A stretch of 64,000 nt of DNA from Physella acuta. Its lineage: Eukaryota; Mollusca; Gastropoda; Physidae. The translations under genes were made by a program, and so were the position numbers. How positions within the stretch are numbered: position 1 is the stretch's first letter; the number at the start of each line of letters is the position of its first letter. Positions 19,801 through 33,500 of this stretch are shown here, piece after piece. The notes below the pieces were generated by a model that was not told the origin of the DNA, searched no databases, and worked only from the letters and a program-made list of their open reading frames with translations. The stretch covers positions 335,336 through 399,335 of the forward strand of contig NW_026731906.1 of the NCBI RefSeq assembly GCF_028476545.1, given 5' to 3'.

Positions 19801-20867
19801 ACATCTAACCCATAGGACGCTAAAAACTCCCAGATTGTTTGCTGTGTCTGATAAACCCCTCCCTTATACCTATCTACGGGTTTCCCCCCATTACACCCTT
19901 TCACGTGTCTGTTTAATTGTTTAACGGTGGGCCATAATTTGTTACACACAGAACACGCGAAAGCGTGACCCGCCCCACCTATATTATTTATGTACATAAA
20001 CTGATTTTGAAAAAATAAAAGATACACAGTCTCCCTAAACCTATCACTACTTCTAATTTTCGGAGAAAGGATCTGGTTTTCGTTAAATTCAAAAAGCTCA
20101 ATATTTACACTAAAACAGGACTCTAAGAGGGGAATTTCGACCAACCTAACCCCACTAAAATTATCCAAGGTCCCGAGACCTTGGTACGCCTGCCACTGTT
20201 TCGCGAGTTTTAATGTTGGCTTTCTAAGATTTTTTAAGGGTGTTCCTAAATGTGTGGCTAAACATCTAAAAAAGGAAAAATTGTCTGTGTAGGGTTTTGA
20301 ATGTGAATCGTGTTGTAACATGTTAATGGCGTGATTATGTTTAATAAAGTCAGGAATGTCTGTGAGAAGGGATGTGGGTAAATGATTGTCTGTGGTCGTG
20401 TGTAAGTCTACTGCATCTCCCCTAAGGTCGTCTACAGGAAACATAGTGGTGTCTGAATAAATGGTACTGTCATTGTTAGTCTTTACGCGTTTGTTGTTTG
20501 CTATATCGTCATACGTCGTATGTCGTTTTAAAGGGCTAGTGTTGGTCGCGGTACAAGCTGTTTGGCTCGCTGAAGGGAGTTGGACAGTATGTGTGTCGGT
20601 CACAGATGTGGGTTGGAGTGTTTGTCTGTTGGTTGCTGATGGGGTGTCGGTCGGTGATGTTTGGTTGTTGTGTGCTGTCTTATAATGGTTCGTTAAATTA
20701 CTTAGTCTTGTAAATACTTTCCCGCATGTTGTGCAGGGATGTCTTTGTCGTCCGTGTGCAGAGTCTTGATGTCTTGTCAAATCGTTTCTGCGGGTGAATA
20801 CCCGCTCGCATATGTCACATTTGTTACGGCTCATGGCTGGATGGGTGGTAGACTGGGCGGTTTGCAT
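16854..20867 (-). CDS. Protein-primed-type DNA polymerase B with N-terminal C2H2 zinc fingers (Polinton-like element)
   Basis: A single 1,337-residue open frame. Two C2H2 fingers lie at about residues 17-65 (CDICERVF, CTTCGKVF), with a further CxxC...H...C finger near 310 (CSVCNKLW). Family B exonuclease motifs follow: ATYDFECYF (Exo I) and GFNSGKYDIN (Exo II). The polymerase motifs are GYDANALYLWSL (A), KLLGNAAYGKT (B) and MDTDSLYVAL (C). This order is that of protein-primed PolB enzymes of Polintons and related viruses, which copy linear DNA from its ends. The long inverted repeats fit that role. The zinc fingers are unusual and may target the element's ends. An AATAAA-type signal lies just past the stop. 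The upstream segment 20868-21616 has no recognisable gene. Confidence 0.9.
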   Translation of the reverse strand: MQTAQSTTHPAMSRNKCDICERVFTRRNDLTRHQDSAHGRQRHPCTTCGKVFTRLSNLTNHYKTAHNNQTSPTDTPSATNRQTLQPTSVTDTHTVQLPSASQTACTATNTSPLKRHTTYDDIANNKRVKTNNDSTIYSDTTMFPVDDLRGDAVDLHTTTDNHLPTSLLTDIPDFIKHNHAINMLQHDSHSKPYTDNFSFFRCLATHLGTPLKNLRKPTLKLAKQWQAYQGLGTLDNFSGVRLVEIPLLESCFSVNIELFEFNENQILSPKIRSSDRFRETVYLLFFQNQFMYINNIGGAGHAFACSVCNKLWPTVKQLNRHVKGCNGGKPVDRYKGGVYQTQQTIWEFLASYGLDVDSNFVYPFRATYDFECYFDHTALPTLGRVTKSVAKHVPLSCSVASNVDGFVEPICFISTGDPQELVTRVIDRLHIIAEAAYGILKKQFEPVFKQIRKLFPPKARGSDNKSNDKGFDRFLSGRLDEYLRQMPVIGFNSGKYDINLVKPYFIQYFLAYSNTEEGLEEGPRSSCNDDEDDVEDKQTPFKYVVKRNNNFMCISTNKLKFLDIVNYLAPGFSYSKYLAAYNVKETKGFFPYEYVKNLAVLDETSLPPHSAFFSSLKNCNISDEEYATCSQIWVEKGMQTFKDYLIWYNNIDVKPFIEALEQQTNFYKNLGVDIFKDAISVPGVTLKYLFKTLPENVSFSLCSERESELHKTIRNNIVGGPSIIFHRHHEKGETFIRGNSKKVVQAIKGYDANALYLWSLMQKMPTGFPIIRNSEEGFRPRKTNHYGEQAFQWLSWVSKTKGVTLKTAFNGGEVSLGSRHIRVDGWDANSRTVYQFHGCLFHGHPDCPLTKDRTVNPISNRPLTELFKKTNEITKYLTETVDVKVVEMWECEWGNQKKMNPTIKDYLNSIDKSQKTPTPTYGKKWPLTEKQIIDSVLDDSCFGLIECDIKVPDSLREHFSEMTPIFKNTDVTRDDIGPFMRQYAIDNNLLTSGRRTLIGSFTGEKILLATPLLKWYLNHGLVVSKIYQVVEYNPIACFKTFGDTVSDARRKGDIDDKYAITSETMKLLGNAAYGKTLTDKTRHADMTYCSDRDIGDCINNPRFKKMTKLTDAVYEVETLKKKIVWDLPLPIGFFVYQYAKLRMLEFYYDFIDKYIDRTDFQLCEMDTDSLYVALSTDDLLKTVRPGLEHEFFDIYDKWFPSEVCDSHRPQFISGKGTVDSHCLGCRARKIYEKRTPGLFKLEYEGDGMVSLCSKTYHCFGEYNKTSTKGLSKNHNTLGKESFMQVLTTKEPSGGTNTGFRAYNTGIYTYTQHRNSLSYFYIKRRVAADNVTTSPLDT

Positions 20868-21616
20868 TATTGACGAAGTGTCTAGTAGTTGGATGACTGG
20901 GTAGGTCGGTGGCTGTAGAATAAAAATAAATACATAAAATAAAAATCATAAAATAAATTACATACTTAAAACAAAATTAAAACTGAACGTACCTATGGGT
21001 TTGAATGTGTAAGCTGAACGTGAAGTTAGCTGTGTGTGGAGATCCGAAATGGTGTAGTTGGATGTAGCTGGATCGTTTGGTTCAGTGGATGCCTCGGGGA
21101 TGGGTAGGTAGATCAATAGGTTCGGTCGATGGTTAGTCTGTCTCGTAGGGTCGGTTGTGCACTAAAAAGGAATACAGTTGCCTGCTTATTTAGATACATA
21201 TTTATTTAAAGGATATGTAAAGGATAATTCATACTATTAACCTTACCTCGGTGTACGATACAAAATTAAATTAATTAATTAAAAGGTATTTTAATAGGGT
21301 TAGCACCCTTAAAACAAAAGTAATATTAACCTTACCTTTAATAGAATAAACACACACAAAAGAGGTGGTCCGTGGAGGGTTAGGTAGATGTGATGGTTGA
21401 TAAAGCTGGCGTGGGTTAGTCTCAGGAGTCAACAGAGGTCGCAGGCTGGATAAGTCGCGGTGAAGCTTGGTGTGAAGTCCGAAGTCGAAGTGTTTAGAAC
21501 ACAATTTTCGCGGTCATTTATACGATTGCTCAGCGTAATTACACCACCAGCTGTCGCACAACAGCTGTTGCATAATGACCTAAGTGCTTCGCGGAAAGCC
21601 ACTTAATGTACGTCGT

Positions 21617-22498
21617 TAATTACCATACCCCCCGGTGGGATCGCTTCGCGAACCCACATAAATCATCATGACCCGTCAAATCGAGCGGGGGAAACTCGGA
21701 GAAGCCTAACAAAAATTTAATTAGGTGGGACATCATGCTGTGATGGCCCAGTGGGTGCGATCGATATTAACTCGGCCGTTGTACGGGCCTTCTAAAAAAC
21801 AAAGGATTGCGGATCGATATGTAACAGATGTGGTTAAATGGATGTTCTATTTTCGGTAACCGTTCGTTGTGTTGGTGAATGGTCCCTATACAAAGTCCAC
21901 GCTAGTGTTAGTCTTTTATTTAAATTCAAACTAATTATAAAATAAAATTAAAAATAAACAAAATAAAAATAATTAAAAAGTAAACAAATAATCAAATTAT
22001 GTAACTCGTTAATAAAAATTACACAATATAAACAAAGTAATTAAATTAAACAACAAGTAAACAAACAAATTAAACAATTATGTAATAAAAACAAATAATC
22101 AAATTACGTAACTAGGTCAAAAATTAATTAAAATTTTAAAAATTCATTAAAACTCATTAAAAAACACATTAAAATTACGTAACTAGGTCAATGATTACGT
22201 CACAAGGTCACTGATTACGTCACAAGGTCAATGATTACGTCACAAGGTCACCAAAAGGTGACCTACTTCCACACCACCTGCGCCAACGCCAGGTGGGTGA
22301 GTATTTTACTATATGTCTTTGCGCCTGCAGCGCATCCTGCTCCACCACCCTGCGGCAGCTGGCGTAGTATTTTACTATATGTCTTTGCGGCAGGCTGCGG
22401 CAGGCATCCTGCTCCGAGTATTTTACTATATAACCTTTGCGCCTTCCCACCACCACCTGCGCCAAAAATGATACCCAAAAGGGACCTAATATACTACT
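21617..22498 (-). repeat. Right terminal inverted repeat of the Polinton-like element
   Basis: 882 bp, the reverse complement of 13964-14850 apart from a five-base copy-number difference in a cctgccgcag block. It includes the same three atatagtaaaatact and four gacgtaat blocks. Confidence 0.92.
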
Positions 22499-25046
<2,548 letters not shown>

Positions 25047-28000
25047 ATGCTGTCTGCAATCATTTTGATTGAGAACCTGCGATGGATGGTTCCCACAGTT
25101 TTTATGCTGGGAGCTGCCCCAGCATACATCAGTGTGTGGGGGGCGTGGAGGCTTGTGTCATCAGTACTCCCCAGATGGGTCTACGTCAAAGGAGATGATT
25201 TCTTGTTTTCAACCTATCATAGAAATCTGCTTTTCTTTTTTGAAATAATAACTGGTGTCGAGGTGAGGTTTCATTTTTTACTACAAGCATCACCTATAAT
25301 ACCTGTTATGTCATATTTAAAATCTTCAATTTAGCACATTTACATTTATATGGCAGATGAAGTAGAGTTCATCTGTTTCTTGAACATAGCATGGTCAGCA
25401 CTCTGCTCAGTCACTTTTACCTTTCCCAAACTAGAGTTAGGTACCCATCAAGGCTGGATGGACTCAAGGATGGCATACAGACTTAAGTCCAAACTCAAAA
25501 CTCTTAGTTATAAATATTTTCCATATTCTCTTTCATCCTACCCCATTGTCACGTATTAACAGAAAACACAGTGATGTATATTAACAGTTTGTTTGGTTGC
25601 TGCTTAACTGGTAGATAGAATAATGCCATGGGCATCAATGTGTGAACTCAGTTTCTTCTATCCTAAATGATGCCTGTATTTTTATTGCCTGTTCATCCTT
25701 GTCTGAACAACCAGAATCTAATTGTTGTTTTATTAGCTCACTATTTTTTTTATCTTTCTTTCAGTTAATATTTTATGGCGACCTTACAGCCCTTAAAGAG
25801 TTAGCAAAGGGAGAGAACTGTATATACATGTCTAACCATCAAAGTACATGTAAGGTCTCATTTATAGTTTTCTATCATTTTCATTTTAATAATTACATTG
25901 TCAATGTCTAGATTGCTTACATTGCTAGCAATTAGTGTGTACATTTTGCACATAATTTCACACAAAGTAAAATTTTTAATGTGCTGTTTAAATTATTTTT
26001 AAAAATTATTTAACCTTTATGTTCTTTCGTTCAACTGAAGCTTTCATTACAAATTTGTATTAAGAAATAATTTTATTTTACAGAATAAACATTTAGAAAA
26101 TAGTTTGAAACTATAATATGCAGTTGCTGTGGTCTTAAAATCTTTATAACTAAGCTAATCTGTGAATAGTGTAGTTTCAAATACCTAATTTTTAACTTTT
26201 AAATAGTATTTCATTTTTTTTTTACTTGCAGTGGACTGGGTAATAGCTAGTTGCATATCTATGCGTCGTGGAAGTTTGGGTAGAACCCGCTATGTCTTAA
26301 AGGATGGACTTAAATTTCTACCTTTTTATGGGTTTTACTTAGGAATGGTAATTTGAAACTTGTGTTTTAAATAGGCTACATGCATAGATTCGATATAGTC
26401 TGGTAACTTCACAATTAAATTATTTTTTTGTATTTAAAAAAAAGAATTACTATATGGAACAAGATTCTTGTGCATAATTAGGATATGATCAGCTTATGTG
26501 GCAATGACCAAAGTAGGAATTAATTTGACTAAATTTGTGTTTTTCTATTTTCTTAAATTTATTTCAGCATGGATCATTGTTCGTTAAACGAGCTGGAAAG
26601 TTTAGAAAAGATAAGGCAGAAAAGCAGCTCAGTCGAGATGCCCATGATAAAAAACCTGTAAGCTGGTTCAGTAACAAATTTTTAACTTCTAGATGTAGGA
26701 AAAACTTGTTCAAAGTTATTAAATTGGTTACGTTTTAGAGAAAAAGTTAATGTGTGAGAATGCATGATTTATTAGTGGGATCATTATTGTCAATTGTTTA
26801 ACTTGATGTATAGTAATTGTGATAAATATTTTTGTACAGATGTGGCTTGTTGTTTTTCCTGAAGGGACTCGCTTCAACCCTGAACTAATAAATACAATAG
26901 AAAGTAGTAAAGTTTTTGCTACAGAGCAAGGTAAAAGCTTAATAATAGTTGTTTTATATTTTTTTTTACAAAATACCTCGAATCTTTAACCTAGAAAAAA
27001 TATTGAGTATTATGTGTCAACTTGTTATATATATCAGGGCAAACCTCTTTATAAACCACGACATTGATTCGGGAAAACAGGCTGAAATCTAAGTTAATGT
27101 CCTCTCGCACATAACAAGTTGACGCATTGTGTTGATGGAAATCTCCTCCAACATTACCATAAAGAATGAAAAAGAAGATTCAGTGATTGTCTTCTCTTTG
27201 TGTGTTGTGAAAAACTCTCAGTTGTTATTTTTTTTTATCTTCACCTCACCGTAAATAACAGACTGAATGAAACATAATGAAGTGTCATTTTTAAATACCA
27301 TATCCCATTAAATACTCCACACTTGTCGTGCCTCATCAGATAACCATAAACATTTTTTAACCTACCCCATTTTGAACTGTGTTTGTTACCTCAGGCTTAC
27401 AGCCCCTTGAGAATGTTTTGTTTCCAAGAATTCGAGCCGTACAAGTTTGTATAGAACAGTTAGGAAAAAGTGTTGATTCCGTCTATGATGTTACAATAGC
27501 ATATGGAAACACATACGACTTCAGCACTAAGCAACGACTGCCTGCTCCACCTATGCAGGGTATGTAAACTAGTAAAATTTTAGTCTTGCATTCCTGCATG
27601 TGTTATAAGTTGTTTTTTTTTTTTGTTTTGCCTGTGACTCACAGCACAATAATAGCCTAAGTGTTAAACTTTGTATGGCCTTGAACATTTAAAGTTAATC
27701 TATGATAATGTAAATACAAATTGTTATTGAATAATGTTTGTTCTGATGGCAGTGATAGAATAAAGCAGCTTTTTGTGAGTTACTAAAACAGATTGATAAT
27801 AATAGATGAAAGTTTTATATTTTTCTAATCATTAAATTTTTTTTTTAAAGCAAAATTGAAAATAATGACATTAGAATTATTCATCAATTTCAGATTTTTT
27901 AATGGGATCAAGTCCCAGAGTCCATATTCACATTAACAGAATTCCCATCTCAGAGGTACCTGTAGAAAAGGAAGAATTGAAAAGCTGGCTTTATTCCAGG

Positions 28001-28662
28001 TTTCAGCTGAAAGACAGGTTGGTCTCATTTACACTTAGGTCATAGCATCTGATACTTGTTAGGTGTTGCTGGAGATGTTATAATGTGTCACTGAAAGATA
28101 CATTTGAAACAGAGTTGTGTGTAACTTCAGTCCAGAGAACATACCTCAGGCAGATGAGGCTTGTTAGAAGGGGGCAGCAGCTCATCTAGGAGAGATAACT
28201 CAAAAATCAAACAACTTCTTGCAGATTGTTCTAGGGTGGGCAATGGCTTTGGAAGCAAACCAGAAAGAAAAGCAGGCTGAAATTGGAGCCAACTGCCCAT
28301 TAGTACATTACATGTTGGCATGTTATACTAATTTATGTTGGAGGAAATCCCATCCAATATTTGCAATAAAGAACTAAGAAGAAAATATAAAAACCTGAAC
28401 CTGCCATTTTTAATTTTAGTTTTTATTTCCTATTTTCAGATTGTTGGAGGAGTTTTATTCAGCTGAATCTGAAAGTGAGGCCAGGTTTCCTGGTGTACGT
28501 ATCATCAAACCACTGTCAATGTATTCACTTTTACCATCTGTGCTCTTATGGAGTGGAACCTTTGCTGCTTTCAATTCATTCAGAACTGGTCAGCAGGGCT
28601 ACTGGTCAGTTGGGCTAGGCCTTGCTTGCATTGGAATTTTTTGGATGGCTGTTAGACCTTAA
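25047..28662 (+). CDS. AGPAT5: 1-acyl-sn-glycerol-3-phosphate acyltransferase epsilon-like (complete, 8 exons, 369 aa)
   Basis: Transfers an acyl chain to lysophosphatidic acid to give phosphatidic acid; family members act in ER and mitochondrial membranes. Exons: 25047-25262, 25765-25849, 26232-26347, 26568-26657, 26840-26930, 27395-27559, 27894-28017, 28440-28662. All have GT-AG sites and matching phases; 369 aa against 364 in human AGPAT5. Block I is NHQSTLDW (His97, Asp102), split by an intron after Thr100; block II is GSLFVKR (about 141-147); block III is FPEGTR (175-180). A hydrophobic segment lies at about residues 12-35, and two more near the C-terminus (about 318-365), as in AGPAT5. 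The ATG at 25047 gives MLSAIILIENLRW, aligning with the human start. Intron 1 holds a reversed SINE. Confidence 0.92.
25340..25500 (-). repeat. tRNA-derived SINE, copy 2 (partial, reversed)
   Basis: Reverse-oriented body of the SINE at 2210-2470 (agcatggtcagcactctgc; gttaggtacccatcaaggct). Lies in the first intron of the acyltransferase gene. Confidence 0.75.
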
Positions 28663-29207
28663 GGATCTGCTATGGTACCTCTGTTAGAAGTCTTGAAAGT
28701 GTTTTTAAAATCAAATTTGTGTCAAGGGTATCTTACTATTGAGAAGGTCTTGTGTACGTTTTCTTTTCGTTGTAGGGATCTCTAAGGTGGATAAATTAAA
28801 GTGTTAATGTCAAGGTTATACATTTTATGTGCTGGTAACATTTCTTATAGATTCTATGAAAAATTATAAGGTTGTTAAATTCTACAATTAATGTAATAAT
28901 TGCCAGACACCAGTTTTTGGTGCAAGATTATTGTGTTTTAATTGATTTTATTTTAATAGGTCCTTTGGGGTTATTTATGTTAAAAAATCAATTCAATGCA
29001 AGTATTGAAACATTAACTGGGTACTTTGTTGGCTGAGCGTATGTAATTTAAGTCTACTGATCAGACTGTACTGTTGCTGATAACATTTGTAAAGGCGAGG
29101 AGCTGCTGTAAATACAAGATTTACATGTTCATCAAATATTTATCTGCTTCTTCTGTTTATAGTTTTAGAAATTGTTTGAAATATTTTTTTTTAACTTTAT
29201 TCTCAAA

Positions 29208-29298
<91 letters not shown>

Positions 29299-30525
29299 TG
29301 TACTTGCATATCAATGTAAATATCATAGAAGTGCCTTTTACTGCTGCAATTAGAAAATCTCTTCCAATCATTGTTCAAGATTTTTTAATCAAATGTTAAT
29401 GTCAGCCTATAATTGATTTGTTGCTAATGTATTTGATTGTGCTGTTTGTGTATGGTTGGTATATTTGATTACCTTGCTATATATGCTGTATTACCTGAAT
29501 ATATGTGTTGTTTATGTATGGTTTACAGTTTCTTTATTGTTGTGGTTTGTTTCTAATAATTGTAATACATAGATATATATTTTCCCTTTTTAGATGTGCA
29601 TAGTTTTGATAAAAGTTGTATACAATTGTTGATTTACAATTTGAAATATAGCATATACATAAAAGTAAATAGCTTATTTTTTTTTATACAAATCAACAGC
29701 TTTATTTCTAAAGGCTTTAATTAAAATTATGGTAGATTCATTCACTAATCTGATTCATCACTACGTGTATTGCATGTGTTAGTAGATAAAGACAGAACTA
29801 TCAAGGATTATGTTATTCTAACTGCTAGTTTTTGTATGTTTTATTTTTTATGTTATCCATAAAACTGCCATGTTTTATTTAAGTAATAATTATCTTATTT
29901 ACAGTTTAATATATTATTTTATCATTTAAAATCTGATCAGTCCAACTTTTGTTATGCTATTATACACAGTATTTTAACAATATCATTAAAAATATAACTA
30001 TTTATTGGTATGAATTTGATACATTGTTATGATCAAGCAAAATATTGAATTTTGATTAGAATAAATGATTACCAAATCTTGCATTATGGACTTCCAATAT
30101 GTACTAGCTTAAGATTTGTAGAAATACATGCACTCTCCATCATTAAGGTTGGGTAGTCATGTGATTTAAATCACTTATCAAATGATTTGGAAGGTAAAGT
30201 TCTGTATGTAATTGTGACCAAGCCAAAACTTTTTTAATGTTTGAACATGGCAACACTTAAATGATTTTATAATTTTATTAAAAATTTACAATTAGTGCAG
30301 TAAAATGCAATGTATTTATTATCACAAAATTGTTAAACACAGAATACAATTAGATAGTTCAACTGATGGGGACACAGAATATAAGTAGATGGGGGACTCA
30401 GAATACAAAAAGAAAAAATATAGTTAAATTGATGGGGACTAAGAATACAAAAAGATTGTTAAACTGATGGAACACACAGAATACAAGTAGATGGGGGACT
30501 CAGAATACATAAAGAAAAAAGCTAG
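28663..30525. other. Convergent 3' flanks of AGPAT5 and the lipid transfer protein gene
   Basis: The two genes end tail to tail with 1.86 kb between stop codons. The plus-strand 3' UTR carries a (TA)n run at 29212-29294 and AATAAA signals, for example near 30059. A reversed AATAAA (tttatt) near 30315 could serve the minus-strand gene. No other gene seen. Confidence 0.55.
29212..29294. repeat. (TA)n microsatellite
   Basis: TA run in the 3' region of the acyltransferase gene. Confidence 0.95.
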
Positions 30526-30540
30526 TTAAACTGGTGGGGG
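30345..30540 (-). repeat. Tandem repeat around the stop codon of the lipid transfer protein gene
   Basis: Four imperfect copies of a block like ttaaactgatggggac, set among agaatacaagtagatggggg blocks, at about 30357, 30423, 30458 and 30526. On the minus strand the block is the last codons plus the stop (CCACCAGTTTAAC). Copies downstream of the true stop lie in the 3' UTR. Confidence 0.65.
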
Positions 30541-33500
30541 ACATCCAGGCTCCATTTTGTTCATGAGCTGCTCAAACTCATAGACCACATCTTTGATTCC
30601 AGTTTTTTTGTCATGCTGCATTGTGTCCAGGTCCAGCCACATCCCTCCTGTGGCCAACACAATGTTGCTGTAGGTATCCTGCAGTACATTTAGTCTTTAT
30701 GAGTTTGGAAAAATCTGAACATTGCACATGGAGTTTTTATTGCAAAAACAATATTTGGCTTCTTAATTCTATAGCATAATTGAATTTACATATGACTTAA
30801 GAAGCACATTTTTGGAAATTATAATAAAAATAACATTTTGTTGCAATTCTGGCCGGGTTTTTTTTTCCTTCTGCTGGTAAAATAGACATTTTTATAATGA
30901 AATATTTTTATGCATAAAAATTTAGAGAGAAATGGAAGACACTTGTAAAATTTTCTTTATAATAGTAACATGAAAGTTGGTTATTTTATTATTGATGTAT
31001 GGCAAATTTATCTGAATAAATCTAAAGATGGGGTAAGAGTTTTCTATATAGGAAAATAAATCCTTAACTGCCTGTTTTAAACCTAGACTTACACCTGGTT
31101 TAAACTTCATCCTAAATGCTGCTGTTACTGATATCATCATCAACTTTTTGAGCCCCAGACACATGGGCAGCAAATGTGCTGGTGTATTTATGTGTTTATG
31201 TTACTATCTATGGCAATATATTCAGCATTATAATACATGGGTATATAAAAAAGGGATTTGTGTTGGAAGAAAGGTAGTTTACTATTAGATTCAGTTGGAG
31301 AAACAAGCCTAGGATAGCACAGCCTAGAAATCTCATATTGGTGACCTGTTTCATTGGAATGAATGGTAAACTACTACTTCTAAAACCATTTGAGCTGTGT
31401 GGTTCTCTCCAATGACCCTACAGGCTAACTGGCTAAAACTTACCACTGGAGCTGGGAATGTGTGGTTCTCTCCAATGACTACAGGCTAACTGGCTAAAAC
31501 TTACCACTGGAGCTGGGAATGTGTGGTTCTCTCCAATGACCCTACAGGCTAACTGGCTAAAACTTACCACTGGGAATGTGTGGTTCTCTCCAATGACCCT
31601 ACAGGCTAACTGGCTAAAACTTACCACTGGAGCTGGTTCTCTCCAATGACCCTACAGGCTAACTGGCTAAAACTTACCACTGGAGCTGGGAATGTGTGGT
31701 TCTCTCCAATGACTACAGGCTAACTGGCTAAAACTTACCACTGGGAATGTGTGGTTCTCTCCAATGACCCTACAGGCTAACTGGCTAAAACTTACCACTG
31801 GAGCTGGGAATGTGTGGTTCTCTCCAATGACTACAGGCTAACTGGCTAAAACTTACCACTGGGAATGTGTGGTTCTCTCCAATGACCCTACAGGCTAACT
31901 GGCTAAAACTTACCACTGGAGCTGGTTCTCTCCAATGACCCTACAGGCTAACTGGCTAAAACTTACCACTGGAGCTGGGAATGTGTGGTTCTCTCCAATG
32001 ACTACAGGCTAACTGGCAAAAACTTACCACTGGAGCTGGGAATGTGTGGTTCTCTCCAATGACTACAGGCTAACTGGCTAAAACTTACCACTGGGAATGT
32101 GTGGTTCTCTCCAATGACTACAGGCTAACTGGCTAAAACTTACCACTGGGAATGTGTGGTTCTCTCCAATGACTACAGGCTAACTGGCTAAAACTTACCA
32201 CTGGAGCTGGGAATGTGTGGTTCTCTCCAATGACTACAGGCTAACTGGCTAAAACTTACCACTGGGAATGTGTGGTTCTCTCCAATGACTCTACAGGCTA
32301 ACTGGCTAAAACTTACCACTGGGAATGTGTGGTTCTCTCCAATGACTACAGGCTAACTGGCTAAAACTTACCACTGGGAATGTGTGGTTCTCTCCAATGA
32401 CTACAGGCTAACTGGCTAAAACTTACCACTGGGAATGTGTGGTTCTCTCCAATGACCCTACAGGCTAACTGGCTAAAACTTACCACTGGAGCTGGGAATG
32501 TGTGGTTCTCTCCAATGACTACAGGCTAACTGGCTAAAACTTACCACTGGGAATGTGTGGTTCTCTCCAATGACCCTACAGGCTAACTGGCTAAAACTTA
32601 CCACTGGAGCTGGGAATGTGTGGTTCTCTCCAATGACCCTACAGGCTAACTGGCTAAAACTTACCACTGGAGCTGGGAATGTGTGGTTCTCTCCAATGAC
32701 TACAGGCTAACTGGCTAAAACTTACCACTGGGAATGTGTGGTTCTCTCCAATGACCCTACAGGCTAACTGGCTAAAACTTACCACTGGAGCTGGTTCTCT
32801 CCAATGACCCTACAGGCTAACTGGCTAAAACTTACCACTGGAGCTGGGAATGTGTGGTTCTCTCCAATGACTACAGGCTAACTGGCTAAAACTTACCACT
32901 GGAGCTGGGAATGTGTGGTTCTCTCCAATGACTACAGGCTAACTGGCTAAAACTTACCACTGGGAATGTGTGGTTCTCTCCAATGACTACAGGCTAACTG
33001 GCTAAAACTTACCACTGGGAATGTGTGGTTCTCTCCAATGACTACAGGCTAACTGGCTAAAACTTACCACTGGAGCTGGGAATGTGTGGTTCTCTCCAAT
33101 GACTACAGGCTAACTGGCTAAAACTTACCACTGGGAATGTGTGGTTCTCTCCAATGACTCTACAGGCTAACTGGCTAAAACTTACCACTGGGAATGTGTG
33201 GTTCTCTCCAATGACTACAGGCTAACTGGCTAAAACTTACCACTGGGAATGTGTGGTTCTCTCCAATGACTACAGGCTAACTGGCTAAAACTTACCACTG
33301 GGAATGTGTGGTTCTCTCCAATGACCCTACAGGCTAACTGGCTAAAACTTACCACTGGAGCTGGGAATGTGTGGTTCTCTCCAATGACTACAGGCTAACT
33401 GGCTAAAACTTACCACTGGGAATGTGTGGTTCTCTCCAATGACCCTACAGGCTAACTGGCTAAAACTTACCACTGGAGCTGGGAATGTGTGGTTCTCTCC

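Larger units (their letters stand above)
13964..22498. mobile_element. Polinton-like element, short form, with PolB and BIR genes
   Basis: An 8.5 kb element bounded by inverted repeats of about 0.88 kb (13964-14850 and 21617-22498) that are nearly identical. The ends read agtagtatattaggtccc / gggacctaatatactact, and the direct repeat gacgga lies on both sides (13958-13963, 22499-22504). A 6-bp duplication and AG...CT ends are Polinton/Maverick hallmarks. Parts seen: a minus-strand PolB gene, a minus-strand BIR-domain gene and an internal minisatellite. No integrase, packaging ATPase, protease or capsid gene was recognised. Both genes are open and the ends match closely, so it looks like a young and whole short element, not an old remnant. 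It is only about half the usual Polinton length, so it may depend on a fuller relative. Confidence 0.85.

Noticed and set aside
30922-31173. 83-codon minus-strand frame in the last lipid-transfer intron
   Set aside because: Could not be joined in phase to the flanking exons (30678 and 37080 already join in phase 0) and matches nothing recognised.
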